A stretch of DNA of 8,833 nt from Balneolaceae bacterium (GCA_007129085.1 SKWF01000193.1:1-8833); one strand, 5' to 3'. Counted from the first letter of the stretch, positions 1 through 6,891 are shown. A program made the numbers and translations. Notes: a model not told the origin generated them from the sequence alone.

Positions 1-69
1 AATATCTGTGGAGAAGCCATATTTGTACTCCTCTCCAATCATCGACTCTAATTCTTTTGTCTCACTCAT
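1..69 (-). CDS. sufB: SufB, Fe-S cluster assembly scaffold protein (N-terminal fragment)
   Basis: An ATG at 67-69 opens a minus-strand frame that runs off the left edge after 23 codons. The protein begins MSETKELESMIGEEYK and continues into YKYGFSTDI. The (Y/R)EYKYGF.TDI pattern close to the N-terminus is characteristic of SufB, the scaffold subunit of the SufBCD complex that builds iron-sulfur clusters in the cytoplasm. Only the N-terminal tip is visible, so no ligand residues or SufD-like features can be checked. The rest of a suf cluster (sufC, sufD, sufS) would be expected further left, as is usual in this bacterial group, but that is inference. No strong Shine-Dalgarno sequence precedes the ATG. 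The 382-nt gap to pta suggests it has its own promoter. Confidence 0.8.
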   Translation of the reverse strand, partial: MSETKELESMIGEEYKYGFSTDI

Positions 70-207
70 TGTTGGATCAAGCTTTAAAAAATTGACATTA
101 ATCGTTAATCAAAACATTCAAAAACTATGCACAGTTCATGCTGACTAACATTTCATCATCTATGCTTATTTGGAATGAATAAATATAAGCAATTTTCGGA
201 AGGGTTT

Positions 208-217
208 GAAACGTTTC
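208..217. promoter_or_regulatory. GAAACGTTTC palindrome, possible operator upstream of sufB
   Basis: A perfect 10-bp palindrome with a central CG, 139 nt upstream of the sufB start. It is flanked by an imperfect continuation (CGGAAGG on one side, CCTTCG on the other). Palindromes of this shape with a central CG are typical targets of LacI/GalR-family repressors. No regulator gene is present in the window, and a LacI-type site in front of sufB would be unexpected because suf genes are usually under Rrf2-type or Fur control. The operator role is a guess from symmetry alone. Confidence 0.25.
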
Positions 218-364
218 CTTCGCTAAGTCAAGATCCCTCTTCTACGACTCATGAGCTAATTGATTACTCTTATATATTCTATAAGAACGAATTATAGAAA
301 AGCGTAAAATTATGAATTTGATTAGATGGGTGTAGATCAAAAAATCTCATCAACACATTTGTCG

Positions 365-429
365 TGCTGTGTTCCGACACAGCAACCCCTGCCTAAATAA
401 CGATAGGCGCTCCCGCATCAACTGCGGGA
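365..429. repeat. Three tandem hairpins, REP-like intergenic element
   Basis: Three inverted repeats follow each other within 65 nt. The first has arms TGCTGTGT (365-372) and ACACAGCA (377-384) with a TCCG loop. The second is weaker, with arms GCCTA (391-395) and TAGGC (404-408). The third has arms TCCCGCA (411-417) and TGCGGGA (423-429) with a TCAAC loop, and is followed on the plus strand by TGACGTC and nine T. The third hairpin with its flanks (CATCCCGCA...TGCGGGA on the minus strand) resembles the short palindromes dispersed between genes in many bacterial genomes. It may end the pta transcript, but on the minus strand no U-tract follows the stems directly. On the plus strand it has terminator form, yet no plus-strand gene precedes it. 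Confidence 0.55.
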
Positions 430-451
430 TGACGTCTTTTTTTTTGAGATT

Positions 452-1438
452 TTATTTCAGTACAGACGCGATACAGGCGGCATAATAGATATCATCCGAG
501 CTGCAGCCGCGGGAGAGATCCATGTAGGGTGCTTTCAACCCCTGCAGAATTGGACCGATGGCGGTAGCGCCCCCTACTCTTTCTGTAATTTTATAGGCGA
601 TGTTTCCCGCATCCAGATTGGGGAAGATGAAAACGTTCGCATTTCCCGCCACTTCAGACTCCGGAGCTTTTCGTTTTGCAACTTCGGGCACAAAAAGTGC
701 ATCAAACTGAAATTCGCCATCTATTTTCCATTCCGGTTTTGCAGATTTCGCAATTTCCAATCCACTCTTCACAAGTTCCACCCGTTCGTGTTGTGCACTC
801 CCTTTGGTTGAAAATGAGAGAAACCCGATGGAAGGCTCCGAACCTGTAAGAGCCTGATGCGTTTTACCGGAACTGATGGCAATGTCGGCCAGTTGATGTT
901 CATCAGGATATGGCATTACACCACAATCTGCATAGGTCATTACTTTGCCGTTCGGCAACTCCATTAAAAATGTACTCGAAATTAATTTTGCACCCTCCGC
1001 TACGCCGATCGTGCGCAGTGCAGCGCGAATAACATCAGCTGTTGAAGCAACAGAACCCGCCACGGCACCATCAGCCCGCCCGGTTGCAACCATCCATCCT
1101 GCAGTCATCAATTTATCGTTGGCAAGCTTCTGCAGCTGATCTTCGGTAGGATTTTTATGAGACAGCCGCTCGCGGAAAAACTCTACCCGGCTCTCCACAT
1201 CCACGGTTTTTTCCATATCCACCAACACAATTCCTGACTCCAGCTCTATGTCATTCTCTTTGGCGTACTTTTTTACATCACTGCTTTTTTCGATGAGAAC
1301 AGGGGTCGCCGCACCATTTGCCGATAATTTATTCGCCGCGTTTAAAACTCGTTCATCATTTGCTGCTTCCGGAAGTACAATCAGATGGTTTTTCTCTTTT
1401 GCCTTCTCTTCGATCTTTTTAATGATACTGTCATCCAT
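452..1438 (-). CDS. pta: Phosphate acetyltransferase
   Basis: This 328-residue protein interconverts acetyl-CoA plus phosphate with acetyl phosphate plus CoA in the cytoplasm. The length matches the short, single-domain phosphotransacetylases (about 325-335 residues) without the N-terminal DRTGG/regulatory part of the enterobacterial enzyme. Family signatures include ATGRADGAVAGSVAST near residues 118-133, YADCGVMPYPDE at 169-180, and a C-terminal DLSRGCSSDD at 307-316. The Ser309-Arg310 pair and Asp316 fall at the same numbers as the active-site residues described for the Methanosarcina thermophila enzyme. Its usual partner acetate kinase (ackA) is not in this window. The start ATG is preceded by a weak GAAAG. 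A 163-nt gap with no clear terminator separates it from the upstream transporter gene, so an own promoter is likely but not identified. Phosphate butyryltransferase is a less likely alternative. Confidence 0.93.
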   Translation of the reverse strand: MDDSIIKKIEEKAKEKNHLIVLPEAANDERVLNAANKLSANGAATPVLIEKSSDVKKYAKENDIELESGIVLVDMEKTVDVESRVEFFRERLSHKNPTEDQLQKLANDKLMTAGWMVATGRADGAVAGSVASTADVIRAALRTIGVAEGAKLISSTFLMELPNGKVMTYADCGVMPYPDEHQLADIAISSGKTHQALTGSEPSIGFLSFSTKGSAQHERVELVKSGLEIAKSAKPEWKIDGEFQFDALFVPEVAKRKAPESEVAGNANVFIFPNLDAGNIAYKITERVGGATAIGPILQGLKAPYMDLSRGCSSDDIYYAACIASVLK

Positions 1439-1601
1439 ACTTTCAAAATTGGTTGAGCTAATAATATTTCAACAAGAATGTAAAATAAGAGATAAATGTG
1501 AAGTAGAAATAAGGCCTACCAGAATTTATCACCACATATCTCATCTTTATTGAGTTTGAATAGTATATGTAGTTAATCAGCTAATACTCGGTCATTAGAC
1601 T

Positions 1602-2462
1602 CTAAATTAATAGTAGAATAGCCAACAGAGTAAAAATGATTCCACCCCACTGTATTTTGGTGAGGCGATCACCCCAGCGGATCATACCTAGCAAAGTAGC
1701 TCCCAACACAACTAAAATATTGATTGAGCTGTAGACAATTGCACCGTTTAAACGTTCAAGAGCTTCGATTAAAAAAATAGCTGAGTATAGATTGGGAATT
1801 CCGATAGCGGCGCCAAAAAACAGCTCTTTCCGATTGAACTGCCAGTTTTTCCGGACCGCAATGACCATCAACCCAACAGCCGTGGCGCTTAAGAATACAA
1901 ATCCCATAAACTGCTGTTTACTTAACAGTTGGGCATACTCCACTTCGTAAATTTTAAGTGATCCATCCCCGAGACCGGTACCTAAAAAGAGCAGAACCAA
2001 AAGCCACGCGGCACTGAGCGGCTCGCGCAACATTTTACGCTTATTGGGCAGAAGCATAAACAGAGCCGCAAACACCGTTACCACTCCAATCCATTGACGA
2101 GTTGAAAGCAGCTCTAAATACCATAGTGTAGAGAGGAGAACCGGAATAATAAGCGAAATTCTCATAGCCGCAACGCTGATTCCGACTCCGTTATAATCCA
2201 CCGATTTGCTGTAGATGAAAAAGTTGGCGATAAAAATCACCCCTACATTTCCTGCGAGTATTAACGCCGGGTATGCGGTTGATATCTCCAGATTAAAACC
2301 TGCAGCATTGCCCGGAAACAGGAATGCTGCCGCGCTTGCAATAACATAATTTACCGTCAACACACGCATCGTGCTTAGCTTTTTAAACTCAATTAGTTTT
2401 AAAAAGTGGGCAATCAATATTGAGCACCCTGCACTCAGCAGAATAAACGTCCAACCGGTCAT
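1602..2462 (-). CDS. EamA/DMT-family transporter, inner-membrane permease
   Basis: A very hydrophobic 286-residue protein with about ten predicted membrane helices, roughly at residues 3-22, 34-51, 62-84, 91-116, 122-138, 150-166, 182-203, 213-233, 240-262 and 266-286. The two-times-five layout, the total length, and the short basic loop NKRKMLRE between the halves fit the drug/metabolite transporter superfamily (EamA domains). The C-terminal half carries the typical pattern of a helix with EALERLNGAIVYSSIN followed by a last pair of helices. The substrate cannot be read from the sequence; members export amino acids, metabolites or nucleotide sugars. Its ATG overlaps the stop codon of the lipoprotein gene by one base (TAATG), so it is probably translationally coupled to that gene. 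It is the last gene of the greA-led unit before a 163-nt gap. Confidence 0.85.
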   Translation of the reverse strand: MTGWTFILLSAGCSILIAHFLKLIEFKKLSTMRVLTVNYVIASAAAFLFPGNAAGFNLEISTAYPALILAGNVGVIFIANFFIYSKSVDYNGVGISVAAMRISLIIPVLLSTLWYLELLSTRQWIGVVTVFAALFMLLPNKRKMLREPLSAAWLLVLLFLGTGLGDGSLKIYEVEYAQLLSKQQFMGFVFLSATAVGLMVIAVRKNWQFNRKELFFGAAIGIPNLYSAIFLIEALERLNGAIVYSSINILVVLGATLLGMIRWGDRLTKIQWGGIIFTLLAILLLI

Positions 2463-4216
2463 TACTGGGCAATGTTTAATGTAAAATTACCAAAAGCTCG
2501 AACCTCTTGGGGTCGATCCTGCAGGCGGCGGGAGGTGTAATCAATATTATTTTCGAGGTGACGAATCAGGTCCGACATTTGCGTTTTTCTCTGTTTTATA
2601 GCCTCTGCCCAAAAGTATGGAAACAGATAGTGCCGTTTATCATCTTCGAGCCGACCACTATAAAGTGAGGGCTGCTGCGACGTAGTATTCCCAAATATAA
2701 CGACCGCGTTGGGCATCATACGCAATATCCTATCTGCCACCACCTGCTGCGTTCCCGACCCACCATTCCGAGATGATACCTGCTGTAAATCATCATCAAT
2801 CTGTACATACTCGAGATCGGCAAACACAAAAAGCTTTTCGGGAGAACAGTTCGTAATCTGCTCTATTAAATCTGTTAAAATAATACCCGAGTGCTCTCCA
2901 TCTATATTTTCGTAGACCATCTGGAGCTGTCGACTTCCATCTTCAATTACCGAAGCAGCATATCCCGTTAGAAAAACAATAGCATTTCCACCCGACATTT
3001 CACCACAAGCACCAAGATCATCAGGCCAATTCTGCTGATTAGTTTCACTCATGTCAACAATTTGTTCATCAGCCATTTGCAGTGATGTTTTCATGTAGTG
3101 GCGATACAGCTGATGGCTGCGATTTAAAAAGGGACGAGTGCCAAGCTGATTCCCCGATGCATTCGAGAGGATGAACGCCCGGTCCGCTTCATTCCGCTGT
3201 TTTAAAATCGGCAGTGAGTTTTCTACATCTATTTCCCCAAACGGCAGGTCCGCCAGTTCAACAAGAAGTGCAGAGTCGGAATCGGTCCGCGCACGCCACT
3301 GCACAGTTCCACTGCTACGTAAAATAAACGCATCCTCTGACCCATACTCCACCATAACCCAATCATCATCGTAATCCTCGAGTTTACGGAGCGAACTCTC
3401 CTCCCCGAGTTCTGCAATAATATTATCCGGGTTGATGGACGCTGAACTTCGAACCTGTGCCACAGGATCTTCTACTTCAAAATAGGGCTCTAAAAAAGAG
3501 TTTACCGGCACCGTAAAAAGATGAGCCCTGTCTCGATACTCCGTTCCGATTTCAAGAACGGCGTCACTATCAACATCACCATTAATGATGTTCGCAAAAG
3601 ATCCCACATTCAACTCAATCACTCCATCAGAAAAGGAGATATCATCGTCCGCAAAAATTACTTCATCTTTATAGGTTACTTCCATAAACACGTTTTCATT
3701 CTCCCCGGCCGATACTTGCACTGTATCGGTTTCCACCTTGGTTCCCGAGCTGCGTAGAAAACGCGTCTCGCCGGATGGAATGGAATCTCCCACAGGTCTT
3801 AAATTGGTAAATGCCAAAATTCCGAGCACACTGCCGGCGGCATTAAACCCGATTTTTTGTGTTTGGGTGGGCGAGTCTAAAATTAAACCGGTGTTGGCGG
3901 CAGAAAACGCAAACGCGGAACCGGCTAAAGCTACCGTGGTAAATCCCCAGCGCGGACGATACTCCTGTACAAACCGCTCAATTTTCACTCGTTCAGTATA
4001 CTCTTTTTCAACAAGGCTGTACGGAGCAAAAGTAACAATCGGAGATTCTATCGATGGATACTCCCTGATTTCCAGGATGTCTGTTTCACTTATTATTTCC
4101 GGATCTTCCTCTTCATCGATGGCGTGCTCGTCTATAACGGTCCATTTACTGGTCGTACAGGCCGATAAAAAAGCAAATAAGAGAATAAATGGGATTATCG
4201 TGTAGCGTATACCCAT
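2462..4216 (-). CDS. Lipoprotein with SH3-like segment and degenerate caspase-like (C14) domain
   Basis: A 584-residue protein exported as a lipoprotein: the N-terminus ends in a lipobox, LSAC, with Cys20 as the lipidation site. An acidic linker (28-45) follows, then two hydrophobic stretches (about 92-113 and 123-138). A segment at about 250-308, with DDWVMVEYGSEDAFILRSSG, looks like a bacterial SH3 domain. Residues 340-580 follow the order of a caspase-like p20/p10 fold: ADRAFILSN as the first strand, NAIVFLTGYA (411-420) where caspases have the SGHG strand, KLFVFADLEY (461-470) where they have LDAC, then AVVIFGNTTSQQPSLYS (504-520) and a C-terminal helix region with RPQEVRAFGN. By this hand alignment the catalytic His is Tyr419 and the catalytic Cys is about Glu469, so proteolysis is unlikely. 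It probably serves as a binding or scaffold protein in the envelope. It starts 9 nt after the barrel gene and overlaps the transporter by one base. The fold call comes from reading only and needs a profile or structure search. Confidence 0.7.
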   Translation of the reverse strand: MGIRYTIIPFILLFAFLSACTTSKWTVIDEHAIDEEEDPEIISETDILEIREYPSIESPIVTFAPYSLVEKEYTERVKIERFVQEYRPRWGFTTVALAGSAFAFSAANTGLILDSPTQTQKIGFNAAGSVLGILAFTNLRPVGDSIPSGETRFLRSSGTKVETDTVQVSAGENENVFMEVTYKDEVIFADDDISFSDGVIELNVGSFANIINGDVDSDAVLEIGTEYRDRAHLFTVPVNSFLEPYFEVEDPVAQVRSSASINPDNIIAELGEESSLRKLEDYDDDWVMVEYGSEDAFILRSSGTVQWRARTDSDSALLVELADLPFGEIDVENSLPILKQRNEADRAFILSNASGNQLGTRPFLNRSHQLYRHYMKTSLQMADEQIVDMSETNQQNWPDDLGACGEMSGGNAIVFLTGYAASVIEDGSRQLQMVYENIDGEHSGIILTDLIEQITNCSPEKLFVFADLEYVQIDDDLQQVSSRNGGSGTQQVVADRILRMMPNAVVIFGNTTSQQPSLYSGRLEDDKRHYLFPYFWAEAIKQRKTQMSDLIRHLENNIDYTSRRLQDRPQEVRAFGNFTLNIAQ

Positions 4217-4225
4217 AATAGTAGA

Positions 4226-5515
4226 TTAAAAAGAGATTACCGCACCAAAGGCGAATAGACTCCTGTATGAAAATGCATCTTCCATTCCCGGTTCAGACAG
4301 CCAAAATGGAATGTCGTATCGGAATACAAATCCTCGCGGTTTGCCGTGATAGTCCGGCACGTTAAAGGTTAGAGCAAAACCGGCTCCGGCATCGGCAAAA
4401 ATTTCGTCGGTTTCGTTTTCGGTAAACCCGAGTGATGTTCCAACATCATAAAACAGATACGATCTAAAAGTGAGAAAATCTGACAAATACGGCACCTGTC
4501 GAAATAGTAGTCCAATCGGGTTTGGATAATCAAACTCAGCATTGAACGCTCCAATTGAGTTCATCAAAAATGGTGAACCGTTGGGATCTTGGAACGACTC
4601 AATGTCGCTGTTCGTATATCCTCTGAGGTTTGCTCCGCCCGCTACTTGAAAATTTCCTGATGTCATCCAGTGCTGAGGAATCGTTCCTTTGGCCCGAGTC
4701 ATGCCATTATCCATCCACGAAATAGCTGGAGCTGAGCTTCGGGAAAAAAGGTATTCCGGTGCAGTTTGGTTTGATGCCACCCCTACAAACGACCGAACCC
4801 GCAGGCCCCAATTTTCGCTCATTGGGATTTGCTGTGTGGCTGATGCCTGGAATACGCCAAAAGAGTCATCCAGATATTGGTATGAACCGGTAGCAGAGGT
4901 TGTTAACCAACCAAATCTGTTTTCTGTTTGCGAACTGTAGCTAAGCTGTGTCAATACTTTATCTTGGTCGCTCCATAGGTTCGGAAACGCCGTATATTCA
5001 TCATCAAAGCGTCTTTCGTAATTAGTATGGATTCCCACCTCTCGGTAGCGACGTTCATCAAACCCGGGTTGCCACCGTTTGTTAAGGCCAAGCCCATGTG
5101 TGTGATATCCCGTTCGAATCATAGAGGTGGCTTGGTAGTTCGCTTCACTGCCATAATCGGACCATCTGTCAATCGGATTGGTGTACTGAACCCTGTATGA
5201 AACCGGGCTTGAAGGGAACCAGGTCCCGAGCCACAATCCCGCATCGAGGCGATGTGGGCCATCGCCGAATGATCCGCGCATTTCGCCTTTTACTCGCACT
5301 CCTACCCGAATTCCATCCACATCATTATACCAAAGATCGGGAGCGGGAAGTAGTTCATAATCACCGCTTTGGGCTTCAGTTTTTTCAACCGAGAAAACGG
5401 TAATAAGAAGAAGTAGCGGTATCAGGATTGAAATGGTACGAGCCAATCGTCCAGGATTTGATTTGTAGTTACGATTTGATTTGTAAGATGAATCAGCCTT
5501 CTTTGTTCCGGCCAT
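4226..5515 (-). CDS. Omp85-like outer-membrane beta-barrel protein without POTRA domains
   Basis: A 429-residue outer-membrane protein. After a basic N-terminus there is a hydrophobic signal core (about 27-41) and a likely cut after TEA, leaving Gln49 first. The mature part is rich in alternating aromatic and polar strands and ends in AVISF, the terminal Phe expected for barrel assembly. GGANLRGY (293-300) matches the (V/L)RG(F/Y) loop motif of the Omp85/surface-antigen barrel. It is followed by FNAEFDYPNPIG and SYLFYDVGTSLG, like the usual ELRYP and FxDxG strands. PAPDLWYNDVDGIRVG (57-72) resembles the first strand of barrels attached to some M1-type peptidases, but no peptidase or POTRA domain is present. 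The ATG at 5513-5515 lies 94 nt inside the Nudix gene. A TTG at 5444-5446 would give a more typical signal peptide (MARTISILIP...). The cargo or partner is unknown; the lipoprotein encoded 9 nt downstream is the obvious candidate. Confidence 0.75.
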   Translation of the reverse strand: MAGTKKADSSYKSNRNYKSNPGRLARTISILIPLLLLITVFSVEKTEAQSGDYELLPAPDLWYNDVDGIRVGVRVKGEMRGSFGDGPHRLDAGLWLGTWFPSSPVSYRVQYTNPIDRWSDYGSEANYQATSMIRTGYHTHGLGLNKRWQPGFDERRYREVGIHTNYERRFDDEYTAFPNLWSDQDKVLTQLSYSSQTENRFGWLTTSATGSYQYLDDSFGVFQASATQQIPMSENWGLRVRSFVGVASNQTAPEYLFSRSSAPAISWMDNGMTRAKGTIPQHWMTSGNFQVAGGANLRGYTNSDIESFQDPNGSPFLMNSIGAFNAEFDYPNPIGLLFRQVPYLSDFLTFRSYLFYDVGTSLGFTENETDEIFADAGAGFALTFNVPDYHGKPRGFVFRYDIPFWLSEPGMEDAFSYRSLFAFGAVISF

Positions 5516-5883
5516 AAAATATATTTTTCTACGTTTTCAGCCTTAATCCATTTAAAGTCCGAGTGTTCATCATCCAGTTGAGGAGCTTCTTGGGCCCCTA
5601 CTTCTGCTGCAAACGCCGGAATGGAGTGGATCGTATCTGATGAATGTTCATAAAATTGGTTTATACTCGGGATCGTCCAGAGTCTTTCGGGTGTTATTGC
5701 GGTCTCCTCTTTGAGCTCGCGCAGTGCTGCTTGCCAATAGGTCTCTCCCGGTTTTACTTTGCCGCCAACCATTCGCCACTGCTTGTGGTACACTTTCCCT
5801 TTTGCCCGTCTAAAAATCAGAAACTCGGGATTAACATCGGTTAAGCGGTACGGATAGAGATCAATCAGTTTTTTTTCAGGCAT
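5422..5883 (-). CDS. Nudix hydrolase, NudB/dATP-pyrophosphohydrolase-like
   Basis: A 153-residue cytoplasmic protein made of one Nudix domain. The Nudix box runs from Gly41 to Ile63: G-x5-E47-x7-R55-E56-L57-K58-E59-E60-T-A-I. All acidic metal ligands are present; the last box glycine is Ala62, a change also seen in NudB-type enzymes. These enzymes hydrolyse a nucleoside diphosphate linked to another group. The ordering FLIFRRAKG, QWRMVGGKVKPGE, and the C-terminal HSDFKWIKAENVEKYILWPEQRR recalls dihydroneopterin-triphosphate/dATP pyrophosphohydrolases, but the substrate cannot be fixed from sequence. Because it follows ugd and uxs, a nucleotide-sugar substrate is possible. Its start overlaps the end of uxs by 8 nt. 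Its last 94 nt, including a duplicated TNQI segment, also encode the N-terminus of the barrel protein in another frame. Confidence 0.88.
   Translation of the reverse strand: MPEKKLIDLYPYRLTDVNPEFLIFRRAKGKVYHKQWRMVGGKVKPGETYWQAALRELKEETAITPERLWTIPSINQFYEHSSDTIHSIPAFAAEVGAQEAPQLDDEHSDFKWIKAENVEKYILWPEQRRLIHLTNQIVTTNQILDDWLVPFQS
5455..5485. repeat. Short direct repeat (13-bp unit, 18-bp period) inside the gene overlap
   Basis: The 13-mer GATTTGATTTGTA occurs at 5455-5467 and again at 5473-5485, an exact repeat with a period of 18 bp. Because 18 is a multiple of three, it repeats amino acids in both overlapping genes: TNQI twice near the Nudix C-terminus, and YKSN twice near the annotated N-terminus of the barrel protein (residues 11-14 and 17-20). 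It looks like a small tandem duplication that kept both frames open. Confidence 0.8.
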
Positions 5884-6829
5884 TTGCTCGTAAAACCTGT
5901 TCCTTAAAATAATCGAGTGTTTTTATAAGCCCATCTCTACGTTCTACTTTCGGTTCCCAGTCGAGTACTCGTTTCGCCTTGGAGATATCGGGCTGGCGAA
6001 CCTGGGGGTCATCATCAGGCAGCTCTTCATATACAATTTTGCTGCTGCTGCCGGTCACTTCAATAATCTCTTCGGCAAATTCCCGTATTGTTGTTTCATC
6101 CGGGTTGCCAATATTTACCGGCTCAATTTCATCACTCATAGATAGCCTGTAAATACCTTCTACAAGATCATCAACATACGTAAATGAGCGAGTTTGGGAT
6201 CCATCTCCGTACACTGTTAACGGTTCTCCATTCAGCGCTTGACGCATGAATGTGGGAAGTGCTCGGCCGTCATATAGTCGCATTCGACTTCCGTATGTAT
6301 TAAATATCCGCACAATTCGGGTATCAATTCCATGAAACCGATGATAGGCCATGGTCATCGCTTCGGCAAAACGTTTTGCCTCATCGTACACACCGCGCGA
6401 TCCTATTGGATTTACGTTACCCCAGTAATCTTCATCTTGAGGGTGAACATTGGGATCTCCATAAACTTCGCTAGTTGATGCAAGAACAAATCGGGCATTC
6501 TTCTCCTTGGCAAGCCCCAGCACTTTATGGGTTCCCAACGAACCAACCTTCAGCGTCTGTATCGGCATCTCTAAATAGTCAATGGGCGATGCCGGAGAGG
6601 CAAAGTGTAATACCATATCCAGATCGCCTTTTACATAAACGTAGTTTGTAACATCATGTTTGTGAAATTCAAAATTTTCGTTCCCAAACAGGTGCGAAAC
6701 GTTATCTTCAGATCCGGTTAATAAATTATCCATGCAGATTACATGATATCCTTCATGAATATATTTATCACACAGATGTGACCCCAAGAATCCCGAACCA
6801 CCTGTTATAAGAACTCGTTTTTTTGCCAT
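5876..6829 (-). CDS. uxs: UDP-glucuronate decarboxylase (UDP-xylose synthase)
   Basis: A 317-residue extended short-chain dehydrogenase/reductase that converts UDP-glucuronate to UDP-xylose with bound NAD+. The Rossmann motif GGSGFLGSH gives Gly10-Gly13-Gly16. The catalytic set is Ser118/Ser120-Glu121 in ASTSEVYG and Tyr148-x3-Lys152 in YDEAK. Several stretches are specific to UDP-xylose synthases rather than 4-epimerases or dehydratases: HFASPASPIDYLEMPI (75-90), RIFNTYGSRM (174-183), LTVYGDGSQTRSFTYVDD (204-221) and DPQVRQPDISKAK (274-286). Length fits bacterial UXS. It starts 58 nt after ugd, which makes its substrate, and overlaps the Nudix gene by 8 nt, so the three are probably co-translated. 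The product is a donor for xylose-containing surface glycans, but no glycosyltransferase is in the window. Confidence 0.93.
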   Translation of the reverse strand: MAKKRVLITGGSGFLGSHLCDKYIHEGYHVICMDNLLTGSEDNVSHLFGNENFEFHKHDVTNYVYVKGDLDMVLHFASPASPIDYLEMPIQTLKVGSLGTHKVLGLAKEKNARFVLASTSEVYGDPNVHPQDEDYWGNVNPIGSRGVYDEAKRFAEAMTMAYHRFHGIDTRIVRIFNTYGSRMRLYDGRALPTFMRQALNGEPLTVYGDGSQTRSFTYVDDLVEGIYRLSMSDEIEPVNIGNPDETTIREFAEEIIEVTGSSSKIVYEELPDDDPQVRQPDISKAKRVLDWEPKVERRDGLIKTLDYFKEQVLRANA

Positions 6830-6850
6830 TCACTTTTTAAATACGGTTAT

Positions 6851-6891
6851 GTAATTGCCATCGACTGTATACTAAAACCCGTTGCAATTAC
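6851..6891 (-). repeat. Inverted repeat across the ugd stop codon in the ugd-uxs gap
   Basis: GTAATTGC (6851-6858) is perfectly complementary to GCAATTAC (6884-6891), with 25 nt between the arms. The right arm includes the ugd stop codon (6888-6890), and the left arm lies 22 nt upstream of the uxs ATG. There is no U-tract directly after the stem, so it does not look like a strong terminator. It may be an mRNA structure that tunes stability or uxs translation, or it may be chance in this AT-rich spacer. Confidence 0.35.

Larger units (their letters stand above)
70..451. other. Intergenic region between pta and sufB
   Basis: This 382-nt stretch holds no convincing gene on either strand. From the pta side it contains a T9 run (437-445, plus strand), three consecutive hairpins (365-429), then AT-rich DNA that should carry the sufB promoter. 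On the minus strand there is a perfect TATAAT at 291-296, but I find no good -35 at 16-19 nt from it, so it is only a candidate. A short inverted repeat (TCTTATA at 268-274, TATAAGA at 280-286) sits just downstream of it. A perfect palindrome GAAACGTTTC lies at 208-217 and a direct repeat of TTAATC at 98-110. A perfect TTGACA at 92-97 on the plus strand has no matching -10 and drives no gene. Confidence 0.6.

Noticed and set aside
92..97. Perfect TTGACA on the plus strand
   Set aside because: No acceptable -10 lies 16-19 nt downstream, and no plus-strand gene follows.
226..231. TTGACT on the minus strand as a sufB -35
   Set aside because: The bases 16-18 nt downstream (CAAACC region) do not resemble a -10 element.
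365..429. CRISPR array or riboswitch
   Set aside because: The three stems differ in sequence and have no spacers, and I could not match them to a known riboswitch core.
1452..1473. GTTGA/TCAAC inverted repeat upstream of pta
   Set aside because: Arms of only 5 bp with a 12-nt loop in AT-rich DNA are expected by chance.
1248..1553. Plus-strand frame reaching into the pta upstream gap
   Set aside because: Most of it is antisense to pta, and the remainder is AT-rich with no domain or start signal.
3738..4205. 155-codon open frame on the plus strand
   Set aside because: It lies wholly opposite the lipoprotein gene, shows no recognisable domain, and is the usual mirror of a coding strand.
4226..5515. 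Full BamA or TamA orthologue
   Set aside because: The protein has no POTRA repeats and is about half the usual length; only the barrel part is comparable.
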